Assembly (NCBI GenBank): GCA_025594325.1
Contig: JANHCV010000002.1
Coordinates: forward strand, 868,001 to 932,000
Length of the DNA: 64,000 nucleotides
Direction of reading: 5' to 3'
From: Blastocladiella emersonii ATCC 22665
Taxonomy: Eukaryota; Blastocladiomycota; Blastocladiomycetes; Blastocladiales; Blastocladiaceae
Part shown: positions 21,878 through 32,642 of the stretch, piece after piece
Numbering within the stretch: position 1 is the first letter of the stretch
Layout: every line of letters starts with the position of its first letter
The notes under the pieces: generated by a model
Databases searched by the model: none
Told to the model about the DNA's origin: nothing
What the model saw: the letters and a program-made list of their open reading frames with translations, nothing else
Position numbers and translations under genes: made by a program

Positions 21878-23707
21878 CTACCGCGCACTCGCGCCGCGCT
21901 CGTGCAGCGCCTGCTTGAGCTGCAGGATCTGGGCAGGCGACAGGGTCTTGAGCTGCTCGTGCAGCGTGGACCGGTCGCTGAGCAGACGGCGGACGAACTC
22001 CTCGTCGAGCAGCGTCTCACCACCGGCGGGGTGCCCGACGGGCTGCGGCGTGGTGCCGCGCGGTGGTGGCAGCCCCGACGCCATAGCAGCCATGTGCGCA
22101 GCGCTCGCGGGCCCGCGCATCGGCGGCGCGCCGGCGCCAGCGCCAGCCCCCGACGACGCGGAGCGGGGCGGGAACGCGGTTGTTGGGCTGGCGACGGGCG
22201 AGGCGCCGGCGACGGTGCCGGGGACCGGGATCCCGGACGGCAGGCCGCCGAGCATCGACAGGCGCGTCTCGTTGATGTAGGCGCGTGGTGGCTGGTACCC
22301 GTTCTTGGTCAGGTAAATCGAGTCGCGCGGGTTGACGCGCGAGTGCTGGCGCGGCGGCGGCATCGACCCGGCACGCGTCGACGCGCCCATCATGGAGCTG
22401 CGCTGGCGCGTCGGGAACGCGGGCGGCGCGGCAGCAGCGGGCGGTTGCTGGCTGACGTTGGACGACGTGAGCGAGTCCATGTCGGACGCGGTATCCTCGT
22501 CTTCGTTGGGCGGCAGCGGGTCGTCCATGGACGGCTCCGTGTAGTAGCCCTGGCCGCCGTCACCGTCCTCGCCGTCGCTCCACTCCTCGTCCGACGCCTC
22601 GTGGATGATGGTCTCGGCGGCAAACTGCACCTTGACCGTCGGGCGCACCTCGCTCGGCGCGAACTGGCTGCTCGGGCGCAGGCGGCCCAGCGTGTACGCC
22701 TTGTTGGCGGGCACGATGCGCGAGTGCGGGTCGGCCGAGCGCGGGGATGGCGACGCGCCGGGCGCCATGGCGGTCGGGGCAGCGGGTTCGGCGCTCGGCG
22801 CGACCTCGGCGGCGGCAGCGGGCGACTGGCGAGGCTGCTCCACCTGCTGCGGCTGCTGCTCGGGCTGCGGCGGCAGCTCGTGCGCGGCATCGTCGTCGCC
22901 CGTCAGGTCGTCGTAGTAGGCGAGGTACGAGTAGCGCGGGTCGTTGAGCGAGATGACCGAGGCGCGGCTGGCGGGGCCGGCGACCATGGGCTTGGGCGAC
23001 AGCGGCTCGAGGTGGTCGGCGGCGACCATGCGCGGGCCCACGGGCGTGATGGACAGGGCGTTGGTGGCGCGGCGCGGCGGCGGCGGCACCTCGCGCTGCG
23101 CCTGCGGGGCCTGCGGCTGCTGGGGTGGCGCAGCGGCAGCGGCGTCGTCGGCCGAGGTGGTCGGGTACGTGTTGGCGCGCTGCACGACGTGCAGCTGCGG
23201 CTGTGGCTGCGGGACGGCAGACTCGGCGGCGGGCGTCTCCTCGGTGGCGGAAGCAGCGATGATGGTCTGCGAGAGCGGGGTCGGGTTCGAGTGCGAGCGC
23301 GAGCGCGCTGGTGGCGCACCTGGACGAACAGGTGGCGAGGTCAGCGACCCAGACCAAGAGCGCGCAACACAGTAAGACGCAGTAGTACCAGAGGAAGCGT
23401 CCTGCGGCGTGTCGGGCGGGCTCGGCTGCTGGTGCTGGTGCTGATGGTGGTGATGAACGGGCGGGCTCGGCGAGGCGGGCAGCGGCGAGGCGGCGCCGGC
23501 GGCGCGCAGGCGCTCGACCTGTGACTTGAGCGAGAAGATGACCTGGCGCTGCTTCTCGACGAGGCTCCACAGCTGCTCGTTCTGCACGCGCAGCGCGTCG
23601 CGCTCCTGCACCAGATGCTGCTCGGCCGACGTCGGCGAGTCGACACGCACCGCGTCAGGCGCCCCGGCGACCGCTGCAGGGTCCATGGCGAGGACCGAGT
23701 CGGACAT
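21878..23707 (-). CDS. Low-complexity protein with N-terminal coiled coil
   Basis: Not recognised. The frame is open, but 23320-23388 (69 nt, GTACTA, CTGAC branch, CCAG) is probably an intron because it interrupts a Ser/Pro-rich tract with Cys- and Trp-containing sequence unlike the rest. The spliced protein from ATG 23707 is 586 aa; ATG 23752 would add 15. Residues ~25-65 form a coiled coil (LVQERDALRVQNEQLWSLVE, KQRQVIFSLKSQVERL). The middle is Pro/Gln/Ala-rich with short conserved-looking islands (NDPRYSYLAYYDDLTGDDD, VKVQFAAETIIHEASDEEWS, RDSIYLTKNGYQPPRAYINE). The C-terminus is a second helix (DEEFVRRLLSDRSTLHEQLK). It may be a scaffold or signalling protein; no enzyme motif is present. 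Confidence 0.6.
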   Translation of the reverse strand: MSDSVLAMDPAAVAGAPDAVRVDSPTSAEQHLVQERDALRVQNEQLWSLVEKQRQVIFSLKSQVERLRAAGAASPLPASPSPPVHHHHQHQHQQPSPPDTPQDASSGTTASYCVARSWSGSLTSPPVRPGAPPARSRSHSNPTPLSQTIIAASATEETPAAESAVPQPQPQLHVVQRANTYPTTSADDAAAAAPPQQPQAPQAQREVPPPPRRATNALSITPVGPRMVAADHLEPLSPKPMVAGPASRASVISLNDPRYSYLAYYDDLTGDDDAAHELPPQPEQQPQQVEQPRQSPAAAAEVAPSAEPAAPTAMAPGASPSPRSADPHSRIVPANKAYTLGRLRPSSQFAPSEVRPTVKVQFAAETIIHEASDEEWSDGEDGDGGQGYYTEPSMDDPLPPNEDEDTASDMDSLTSSNVSQQPPAAAAPPAFPTRQRSSMMGASTRAGSMPPPRQHSRVNPRDSIYLTKNGYQPPRAYINETRLSMLGGLPSGIPVPGTVAGASPVASPTTAFPPRSASSGAGAGAGAPPMRGPASAAHMAAMASGLPPPRGTTPQPVGHPAGGETLLDEEFVRRLLSDRSTLHEQLKTLSPAQILQLKQALHERGASAR

Positions 23708-24140
23708 GAACGGGTGGGGATGTGGTGTGGCGAAGGATGGTTCGGTTTGCAAGTGGCAGAAAGTGTGGCGGCGGGTCCTCGGCGTCGTCGTCGTCCGGTT
23801 GCGGGTGGTTGATGGGAGAGGCGACAGCGAGGGTCCGCGGAAGACTTAAAAGGCGGGTGCCTCGGTTCTATGATGCGAGTCGTGTGTGTACTCTTCGTGC
23901 TTGCGAATGCGGGGGAGAGAGAGCGTCCGGGCGGGCGACGTTGGGCGTGCAAGCGGCGCAAGCGGCGTCATGGCGCAAATGAACCTTGGGCGGCGGCGCC
24001 CGCGCACGCGTGCACGGCGTTTCACCTCGCCACGCCTTGCCGCCCGCGTCGCCGCCGCCCCCAACCCACCGCGTGCGTGGCCGCCACGGATTCGCCCGAG
24101 CGACGCGCAGGGGCCGACTTGGTGCACTGCATATCCCACC
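23708..24140. promoter_or_regulatory. Divergent promoter, coiled-coil gene and MED22
   Basis: This 433-bp region separates two divergent start codons and contains no gene. It is GC-rich, with purine-rich sequence close to the minus-strand gene. Confidence 0.4.
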
Positions 24141-24724
24141 ATGAGCTCGTTCGGCATGTCCACGGCCACCGCGGGCGGCGGCGGCGACGCGCGGCCCGCG
24201 GCCATGAGCCAGGCCGAGCAGGGGTTCCACCACCGCCTCGACGCCGAGCTGCGCGCCCTGCGCCAGAACATGGAGGCTGCGTTTGACCTCGCGCGCGTGC
24301 GTGCTTCCCCTAAGGCCTCTCTCAGTTGCCGTCTTGGTCTGACAGTGATAGTGTAGATGGGCGGCCGCGATCGCCTCGCCGAGACCAACGACGAGCTGCA
24401 GCTGCAGTACCGGACAACCGCCATCGTGCGTTCACTCCTTCTCTCACCTGTCCCCGAGTCCTCCGCTCACTCGCGCCCCCTCGCGTGTAGCTCCGGTCGG
24501 CTCACACCATCACGGCCATGGCGACCCAGCTCAAGCAGCTCCTGCTCCTCGGCGACGTGGCCTCGCGACACGCCCTCGTCGCCCAGCGCGCACATGCCGT
24601 CCAGCGCACCACCGCCGACAACAAGGCGCTCCTCGCCAAGCTCGCCCTCGAGGCCGCCGACGCCGCCAACGAGATCGACGAGTGTCTCTGGCTGCACTGC
24701 GCCCCCGAGACAAACCGTTTATGA
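24141..24724 (+). CDS. MED22: Mediator complex subunit 22
   Basis: Likely the head-module subunit Med22 (Srb6) of the RNA polymerase II Mediator. Three exons: 24141-24296, 24357-24425 and 24491-24724; introns of 60 and 65 nt start GTGCGT and end GTAG, both phase 0. The product is 152 aa, within the family's range. The helical pattern fits Med22: a first helix (FHHRLDAELRALRQNMEAAF), then the conserved core LQYRTTAI-LRSAHTITAMATQLKQLLLLGD, where a small-residue-rich helix leads into the LKxxLLLxD motif. The C-terminal helix is Ala-rich. The name rests on this short pattern alone. Confidence 0.7.
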
Positions 24725-25027
24725 CAAAAGAAACCTTGATTCATTCTGCTCGAGCTGCTGAGGAGGGGGAGGAGAGAGGAGACGAAGAGAGCTGCGCCAC
24801 AACGAGAACCCCGCGCGCTCGCATCAGCTGATGCAGCGTGACGGCCGCCAAACTTTGCATCGGCCGGTTTCCGCCTCACCATCGCAGCGCTGCCACGCCG
24901 CCAGCGCGCGCGCGGTGGGCCGCGGCGGCCGCGCTCATCGCCGCCCTTCATCGCGCGCCGCGTGGCCTCGACGACGACGACGACGCCACTTTCTGCAACG
25001 TATCGCTCCGCACACCCATCAACCACC
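24725..25027. promoter_or_regulatory. Spacer between MED22 and QCR9
   Basis: This 303-bp spacer lies between two plus-strand genes. It has a purine-rich patch right after MED22 (24755-24793), a likely 3' end region, and CGC-rich sequence before QCR9. No gene is seen. Confidence 0.4.
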
Positions 25028-25300
25028 ATGGCTGCCCCCGAGACCGGCATCACCCGCACCATCTACAACTCGTTCCTGCGCCGGAACACGGTCTTCGTCG
25101 GCACCCTCTTCGTCACGGCCTTCGCCTTCGAGGTCGCCTACGACAAGTTCACCAACTCGCTCTGGGAGTCGCGCAACAAGGGCGTGCGTATCTGGCCCCC
25201 TGCGCCCGCGTCGCGGTGGTGTGCGGATTGCTCACCCTCTGCCGATGCGCCATGCGTGTAGAAGCTCTGGAAGGACATCAAGGACAACTACGGCAACTAA
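25028..25300 (+). CDS. QCR9: Cytochrome b-c1 complex subunit 9
   Basis: Small subunit of respiratory complex III in the mitochondrial inner membrane. Exons 25028-25183 and 25262-25300; the 78-nt intron (GTGCGT...GTGTAG) ends in an in-frame TAG, so retention would truncate the protein. The product is 64 aa, the usual size. It matches the family along its length: TIYNSFLRRNTVFVGTLFVT, one membrane span, then LWESRNKG-KLWKDIKDNYGN. The splice junction falls exactly inside the conserved NKGKLWKD motif. The start lies in a CCACCATGG context. Confidence 0.94.
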
Positions 25301-25940
25301 ACGCCGCGTGTGTGTGTCCCTCCTTCTCTACCACCACCCCATAGCTCAACCGCTGCGTTGTCGCCATGACGGACCCGCGCCCCTGAGGTCCCGCCGTGCG
25401 GCGACATGGCCCTGTAACCACCTCGCCCCCTCCCTCTGTCTGTTTCGTTGTTTGATACACTTGTCGCTGCTCCTCCGCCTCCGCCTTCGCCCTGTCGCCG
25501 CGCGGGACTGAAGCGCCTCTACCGATTGGGAATGAACGTTTGATTCGAGACCCTCCGCCCACTGAGAGATGTGTCTGCTTGCTCGCTCTACCGACAAACA
25601 CGGGAAGGTGATTCAAAACTGCTTCGTGGTAGTATATGAGAGAAAGGGAGCAGCGCGCGCGACCACATAAACAGCGGGGCGAGAAGTGACGATCTCGACG
25701 CCGCCGCGGCCATGGTCGCGCGCGTGCTCGTGGCCGTGGACGGAAACGCGTCCACGACTACCCATCGCTCACAAAAACACACACGAGGGAACAAAATGGG
25801 AGGAATGGGAGGGTGATGGAGGAGGGAATGGTACAAAATTGCTTCTTCGTTGAGGGGGTTGCGATTCTTCTTCTCGTTCTCGTCGCGTCGCCGTCGCCGT
25901 CGCCGTCGCCGTCGCGTAGGGCTCGTCGCACACGACCGCT
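25301..25940. other. Convergent 3' spacer with a GTCGCC microsatellite
   Basis: This 640-bp stretch lies between QCR9 and the end of the SPRY gene. It has a short tandem GTCGCC repeat at about 25881-25917 and purine-rich sequence at 25790-25830. The open frames are short and unlike proteins. Confidence 0.45.
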
Positions 25941-28900
25941 TTACAGCGCATCGTGATTCAATCCCCAGCGCTTGGCCTGTGTCTTGAACATAGCGCGTCC
26001 AGTCACAAGAGGCGACGTGAAGTCGCGGTTGATGCCCATGTACAGCGTCATGTCGCGGGCGCCGAGGACCATGGGCCGGATCAGGTGGTCGTCGCTGAAC
26101 TTGATCACCGACACGCGGTCGGGCCGGCGCAGCAGCCCGTTCTTGACAATGAACACCACGGGCAAGTCGTCGTCGTCGAGCCCGACGCCCACGCCGAGAC
26201 GCAGCGGCCGCGAGAAGCTCACGTACTCGACCGACGCCGCCGTGTTGGCCGCGGGCGACGGCGTCTTGGCGGACGGCTCCTCGTCGGCAGCAGCAGCGGC
26301 CGCAGCGACACCGGCGTCCTCGATCTCGGACGCGGCATCGATCAGCGACTCAACCTTGCTCGCCACGTCGTCGTCCGTCACCAGCACGGGCTCGCCGCCG
26401 ATTTCGGACGACGGGGACGGCGTGGACACGACCTCGACGACCGTCTCGATGGTGGTCTCGGTCACGATCTCGGTGGTCGACTCGGTCGTCGACGACTCGA
26501 CCGTCACCTCGGCCACGGACTCGGTCGTTGCCTCGGCCGTCTCGACGACGGGCGACTCCTCGATGGTGGCAGCGGCAGCGACGACCTCCTCGGCCTCGAC
26601 CGCGGGCTCGGCCGCGAGGGCGATCTCGGGGACAACCGCCTCCTCCTCCTCGGCAGCGAGGATCTCGGCGGCGACCTGCTTGACCTCCTCGATGGCGTTG
26701 ACCGGGACCGCGGCAGCCGCAGCCGCCGACTTGCGCACGACGCCAGGGCCCGTGAAGTCGTCAACGACGGCGTACCGGTAAATGGCGAACTGGCCCTCAC
26801 CGGTACGCTCCTTGAACTCGAGGTCAAAGTCGCCGTCGTCGCGGTCGACAAAGTTGATGACCGTGGGCGTCGAGATCTCGAGCCCGCCCGCGAGCTTGCG
26901 GGCGAGCGCCGGGAGGAGCGTAGTCCAGACGCGCCCGTTGCCCGGGTGCAGCGCCGGGTAGTGGACGAGCATCTCGACGCCGAGCCCGAACACGAACAGC
27001 AGGTTGACGGCGGCCTGCTGGACGCCGACGGCCGTCAGCGGGCTCGCCGCGTCGACCGCCGGGAGCAGGCGCGTCTCAAAGTACAGGTCCGGGTACACGG
27101 GGATCCCGCGCGTCGCGGGCGCCGTCACGGGGGACACGTACGGCGTGTCGTGCGGGATCGCGGGCGGCGCGCGCACGGCGAGGTCGCCCGACGTGTACTC
27201 GGCGAGCGGCTCGACGCCCGAGGCCAGCGCGCGGCCCAGCGCCGTGTACCCCGCGGGCAGCTTGGCGTCGTAGTCGAGGAAGTCGGCGATCGCCACGTTG
27301 ATGGACCCGACCGTCATGCACGGGAACCACGCGCGCGTCTCGGTGTCGACGTCGCGGAACAGAACGATGGGCTCGAACCCGGGCGCCGCCGCGCTAATGG
27401 TGCGCTCGCGCGCGTCGAACAGCATGAACAGCGTGTCGAACCCGCGGATCCCGACGTCGACGACGCGGAACGAGCCGCGGTGCGTGGCCGTCATGGGCGC
27501 CGCGTTGTACACGTACGACTCGGCGTCGTACCCGAAATCGCGGCCGCCCGTGCCAAGGTCAGCGGCGCGCGTGCACCACCCGACCGTGATCTGCGCCTCG
27601 TCGTTGAGCCGCACCGCGAACGCGTACCGGCCGGTACTGCCCGGCGCGATCCCGTGCGACGCGACGGCCGCGTTCACGACGCCGTTGCCGTTGAGCACCA
27701 GGTTGCCGCGCACACCCGTGTACACGCTGCCCGTGACGGTCGCCCAGTGCAGGGCGTCGCGGCGCGGCGCGTCGACGGCCGCGCGCCACATGAGCTCCTG
27801 CAGCGCCGTCGTGATGGCCGACGGCGTGTTGACGCCCGTGCACATGAGCCGCGGCGACTTCATGACGGGCAGCTCGTACAGCGCCTGCGACGCGGCAAAG
27901 TCGCCCTGCGCCATGACGATCAGGGCGTCGTGCGTCAGGTTGTCCTGCGAGAAGCGCGACGCGTTGACGGCGAGCAGCGACCGCTGTGCGAGCGCCAGGT
28001 GGCGGGTCTCGGCGTAGTGCGAGAAGTTGGCCGCAATGAGCGAGGCCTGGCCGAGCAGCAGCCGCACGAAATCGCCGCCGACCTCGACCAGCTCCAGGTC
28101 GCGCGCAAACTCGTTGACGCCGTTGACGGTGCCGCCGCGCATCGACCGGCCCGTGTCGGCCGCGTACTGCTCGAGCACGTCGCCGAGGCGCACCATCGCG
28201 TACACGCCGCCCTGGCTGTCGAGGACAAACAGCTCGAGCACCTTGGTCGACATCTCGAAGATGCCCTCGAGCGTGTCGCGCGCCACGGCCCACAGCTCCG
28301 TGACGATGGCGGGCGTGAGCTGCGTCATGGCGCCGGCCACGAGCCCCGTCACCTTGTTGAGCCGCTCGAGCGCCACGCCCAGCAGGTCGCGCTGCACCTC
28401 GCCCTCGAGCCGGTTCGAGTCGACGAGCGCCTTGGCCATGACGACCACCTCGGTCAGCGTCGAGTGCACGGCCACGAACACGGGCACGTGGTGGATCTGG
28501 ACCAGCTCGCCGACGAGGTGCGGCGCCGCGTCGACGAGCGCCGCGAGGACGCGCGGGATCAGCGACTCGTCGCGCGTCGCCGGGTCAAAGTGCAGCCGCT
28601 TGATGAGGCCGCGCAGGCCCGCCTCGAGCAGCTCCTCGGCGACCGTGGCCGCGTCGTCGCCGCGCACCGACTGCAGGTGGAACGTGAGGACGCGGAGGAA
28701 CGCGAGGTCGTTCTCCGAGTTCTCCTCGTCGAGCAGCTTCGGGAGCGCCGCGAGCAGCGTGGCCTGGATCCGCGGCCGGTTCGCCGCGTCCACCGTGTGC
28801 GCAAACGCCCACGCCTTGGTCGACGTGAGCAGCTCCTCGTAGGCGAACTCGAGCAGGTACGACGTGCGCAGCGTCTCGAGCAGCGTCGGCGTGTGCGGCA

Positions 28901-30413
28901 GCGCGAGCGACGTCCAGATCAGCTCCATGGAGATGGAGTAGTTCCAGCGCGTCGCGAGGTACTTGCGCAGGGCGGGGCTGTTGGCGAAGATGGTCGGCAG
29001 GCGGCCGGGGTGCTGGCCGATGGCGACGAGGGCGGCGCCGGCCGCGACGCCCGACAGCTGCGAGATCTTGGCGGTGAAGAGCTCGACGAACTCGTCGCCG
29101 AGGTTCTCGAACATGGACACGTCCTCGCCGTACCGCAGCATCATGGCGAGCGCGTGGAAGGCGATGTTGACGGGCGCCTTGATAGGCTCCTGCTGCAGGT
29201 ACGAGACGCGGACCTGGACCATGTCCGACTCCTCGAGCAGCCAGTTGTACACGGCCATGTCGATGGCCTCGTCGGCCCAGTCCTTGATGATGCGCTTGCG
29301 CACGTCCTCGGGCGACAGGTTGACGAGGTCCGTGAGCAGCGCGCACGCCACGGCGCGCGGGTGGTCGGGCGTCGAGTTGTCACGCGCAATCGCCAGCAGG
29401 CTCGAGTGCAGGCCGACCTTGACGAGCGCCGCCTTGTTGGGCGACATGCGCACCAGGACGCCGAGCAGGTTGCCGAACCGGCTCTGCAGGCCCGACGGCA
29501 CGCGGTTCAGGTTGGCGAGGAGCTTCATGAGGTACTCGAGGTACGGGCCGGCCTTGACGAGGATGTCGGCGACCGACGGCGCCACCATGAGGAACGACGC
29601 GACAATATCGTGCTGCAGCACCTCGATCTCGAGCGACGGCTCCTTGGACACGTTCTCGACGATCTCGAGCATCACGTCGCCGCCCAGGAGCTTGGCGTGC
29701 TCGGCTAGAGGGGGGGGGGGGGGGGTTCGAGCGGTTAGCGTGTGGGACGGTGCCGTGGCCGCGAAGGAGAGTCAACGTACGGTTCTCGATGAGACCCGAG
29801 ATGAGCGAGTAGCCGAGCTGGCGCGTCGGCGTGTCCTCGGACTTGATCATGGAGAGGAGAAGGTCGGCGCCGGCCTCTACAAGGTTCGAGTCTCGTCAGT
29901 CCGGTCGATACACGGTCAGCCGCAGTGTCACCACGTACGGTCGAGAGAGAGCTTCGTGCACATGTTGTTGCCCCTACGTTCACGCGAAACATGCGTTAGC
30001 GACGCTGCTTCACAGCAAGCCCCAAAGCAGCAGAACACGTACTTGGTGATGAGGTCGTCCGAGTTCTCGTCGCCGCCTTGGAGCAGGTTGAAGGCGTCGA
30101 CAATGAACTTCATGTCCTCCTCGGACATGGCGCCGCCGAACAGCTTGCTCTGGTACTTGGCGAACACGGACGACGACGAAGAGGACGACGCCGAGGTCGC
30201 CGACTTGCCGGAAGCGTCATCGGCGGGGGCAGCCGCCTCCTTGGACGGCGCGGCGCCGCGGTCGGCCGCCGCCGAGTCGGAGCCGGCGGTCAGCGCACGC
30301 TGGCGGCGGCCGAGCGTGACGGCGGTCGCGGCAGCGGCCACCGACAAGAGCGCCGTAGCGCCAATGAGAAGGGCGCGCCGCGAGGATGTCGGCGCAGAGG
30401 CGGTCGACACCAT
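25941..30413 (-). CDS. Large membrane-anchored protein with helical repeats and a SPRY domain
   Basis: Four exons: 30413-30043, 29973-29939, 29876-29781 and 29704-25941. The second exon is only 35 nt. All four phases fit, and the 69-, 62- and 76-nt introns have GTACGT/GTACGT/GTACGT donors and TAG acceptors. The product is 1421 aa. A hydrophobic helix (residues ~14-35) after an Arg pair suggests a signal anchor. A long helical region of armadillo/HEAT-like character follows (~50-800). Next is a region I read as SPRY (~835-975), with VGWC, DFGYDAESYVYN and FDTLFMLFDARERTISAA. A Glu/Thr/Val-rich acidic stretch (~1080-1260) precedes a conserved-looking end. Function unknown: SPRY domains bind partners, and the repeats suggest a scaffold. 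The gene was not assigned to a named family. Confidence 0.7.
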
Positions 30414-30889
30414 CGTAGCGGGCTCGGGGGTAGGGTAGTAGAGTGGCTACGAAGCGCGCCGCAGTTGTCAGCAGCTGGCTCGCGGGCAACATTCATGGGA
30501 CTGCTGCTCCTTACATTGTAATACGTTGAGTGGGGTTCGTTCGAGGGAGCGAGAGCGGGGAGGCGGAGGGGCCTTGTGGCTTTTGAGGACCGGAACTCGA
30601 GGTCGCTGCAAGCTCGCCCGCTTCCTCCTCTCCTTGCGCTGCCCGACCGACGAACACGTTCGTCAGACCCCGGATATGAGTCGATACCGGAGCGGGGGAC
30701 GCACATGGATACGCGGGTCGGAAGAGGGTATTCCTCCGGCTACCAACGTGTCCAACGCGAGTGCAGACACGCGCGCCCCAAGCGCGAGCGCAATCACGTC
30801 GATCATCAATCTCGCGAGTCTGAATCCGGTGGTCAGTGCACAAAGTAGAGTGACTGAGCAAAGCGCTGTACGAGCGTGGTGTATTACAT
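30414..30889. other. Spacer between ZUO1 3' end and SPRY gene start
   Basis: This 476-bp spacer lies between two minus-strand genes. It must contain the ZUO1 terminator and the promoter of the SPRY gene. No gene or clear site was recognised. Confidence 0.4.
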
Positions 30890-32233
30890 CTACTGCTGGC
30901 TGACGCGGTCGAGCTCGGCGTAGAAGGCGGCCTTGACGGCGTCGAGACCGGACTTGGCGGCGGCCTGCAGGGCCTCGCGGAGGGCGACGAGGCGGGGCAG
31001 GTCCTCCTTGAGGCCCTCGAGGACGACCTCGACGTCGATGGACGTCTTCTCCATGACCTGGGCGGTCGGGGCCTCGGCGAGGTACGTGAAGTCCTTGACG
31101 ACGATCTGCTTGATGGCCTTCTTCTCCTTCTTGACCTTGTCCTTGAGCTCCTTCTTGGCGACCTTGTCGGCGTCGGCGGCGGCCTTCTTGGCGACCTCGG
31201 CCTCGGCGGCAGCCTTGGCAGCGGCCTCCTCGGCAGCCTTCTTGGCCGCGGCCTCGTCGGCGGCCTTCTTGGCGGCGGCGGCCGCGCCACCGGGGGCAGC
31301 GGTAGCGCCACGGCCGGCGGCCTTGGCCTTCTTGGCGGCCTTGTCGTCCTCCTTGTACTGCTTCATGCGCACGTCGACCTTGAGGACGCGGTCAATGAAG
31401 CTGCGGAGGCGGGCGTTGTCCTCGTTCTTCTTGCGGGCGCGCTCCGACTTGTTCTTGCCCTCGAGGTAGCGCTTGTGGTCGCGGTTGGACGAGGCGTCGA
31501 CGTCGTCCTTGTCCTCGTACTCGAAGGAGCGGAACGAGTCAAAGTCGTACCAGAACTTGTAGAAGCCCTCGACGTCCTTGCGGGCCGAGGTCGAGTTGCC
31601 GATGGAGGGGACCTTGGCCTTCTTGGAGAAGCGGGCCTCGCGCTTGAAGATCTTCTCGACGGCGGGGTAGAAGTGCTCGTCGGGGCCCTGCTCCCAGAGG
31701 GCCTTGAGCTCGGCCTCGGACGGGGTCGCGTCCGAGACGCCCTTGTCGCACGAGTCGTACTGGCGGCGCTTCTCGGGGTCGGACAGCGTGTCCCAGGCCT
31801 TCTGGATGCACTTGAAGACGGCGTCGTTGTCGGCGCCCATGGCCGCCATCTTGTCGGGGTGGTGCTTGAGCACGCGCTTGCGGTGCGCGGCCTTGATCTC
31901 GTCGTAGGTGGCCAGGTACCGCTGCTCGCTGAGGCCCAGCACGCGGTAGTGGTCCTGCTTGCGCCACTCCTTGGGGTCGAGCTCGAGCAGGAACTCCTCG
32001 TCCGCGTCCTCGTCGTCCGACTCCTCGGCCGGGAACTCGTCGACCGTCTTGTCGCCGAAGAGGGCGGCGATCGCGGCCTCGTCGGTCGGGTCGGCGCGCG
32101 CGAAGAAGCGCGGCGACGCAATGTCGATGGGCAGCGAGCGGGGAGCCGTCAGCGGCTCGACCACGCGGGTCTTGGCCTTGAGCAGGGCCGCGGGTGCGGC
32201 GGGCAGCACGAGGTCGAGCGTGAGGATCGTCAT
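30890..32233 (-). CDS. ZUO1: Zuotin, ribosome-associated J-protein
   Basis: J-domain partner of the ribosome-associated complex (with Ssz1), which stimulates Hsp70 Ssb on nascent chains. A single exon encodes 447 aa; yeast Zuo1 is 433. Before the J domain is the zuotin-specific lead-in (LDPKEWRKQDHYRVLGLSEQ). The HPD motif is at residues 125-127 (VLKHHPDKMAAM), and the J domain spans ~94-165. The zuotin homology domain follows (EHFYPAVEKIFKREARFSKK, FYKFWYDFDSFRSFEYEDKD), then a highly charged Lys/Ala/Glu helix that binds the ribosome. The SANT domains found in animal MPP11 are absent, as expected in fungi. It is divergent from the SNF2 gene, with 409 bp between starts. Confidence 0.95.
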   Translation of the reverse strand: MTILTLDLVLPAAPAALLKAKTRVVEPLTAPRSLPIDIASPRFFARADPTDEAAIAALFGDKTVDEFPAEESDDEDADEEFLLELDPKEWRKQDHYRVLGLSEQRYLATYDEIKAAHRKRVLKHHPDKMAAMGADNDAVFKCIQKAWDTLSDPEKRRQYDSCDKGVSDATPSEAELKALWEQGPDEHFYPAVEKIFKREARFSKKAKVPSIGNSTSARKDVEGFYKFWYDFDSFRSFEYEDKDDVDASSNRDHKRYLEGKNKSERARKKNEDNARLRSFIDRVLKVDVRMKQYKEDDKAAKKAKAAGRGATAAPGGAAAAAKKAADEAAAKKAAEEAAAKAAAEAEVAKKAAADADKVAKKELKDKVKKEKKAIKQIVVKDFTYLAEAPTAQVMEKTSIDVEVVLEGLKEDLPRLVALREALQAAAKSGLDAVKAAFYAELDRVSQQ

Positions 32234-32642
32234 GGTGTGGGTATGTGCTACGTGGTGGACCGTGCGGGCGATCTGGCCGTGAGCGAGACGAGGTCGTTCG
32301 TTGAGCGTGGCGGCCGTCCAGCGACCCGGGAGGTTTGTGTGGCGCATCACATGGATCCGCGTGGGCGCGTCGCTAACGCGTTCGAGTGACTCCCCCTCTC
32401 AGCGCACGTGCGCGAGCTGCCGCACGCGCGCGCACGCACGTCGACTGAGTCCCACCTTTCCGCTGGCTGCTGAACCGACACTGGGTCGCCGTGAATCCGC
32501 GCTCCCTCGCACGTTAAAGCCGCGGCGCAGCCCACTCGGATCCGTCACTCACCGACTTCCTGCAGCGGATCACGCACCGCCCGCTGTCACCCGCGTCGAC
32601 GCACCCGCCCATCGAACGAACGCGAGTATCATCATCGCCACC
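32234..32642. promoter_or_regulatory. Divergent promoter, ZUO1 and SNF2/RING gene
   Basis: This 409-bp region between divergent starts is GC-rich, without a TATA box or any gene. Most of it is open in one frame on the plus strand, but that upstream extension has no protein-like composition. Confidence 0.45.

Noticed and set aside
25953-29708. A 1,251-codon open frame on the plus strand opposite the SPRY gene
   Set aside because: Its composition (Arg, His, Asp, Gly with no domain) is what the antisense of a C/G-ended coding region gives. The minus-strand protein has coherent structure and splice sites.
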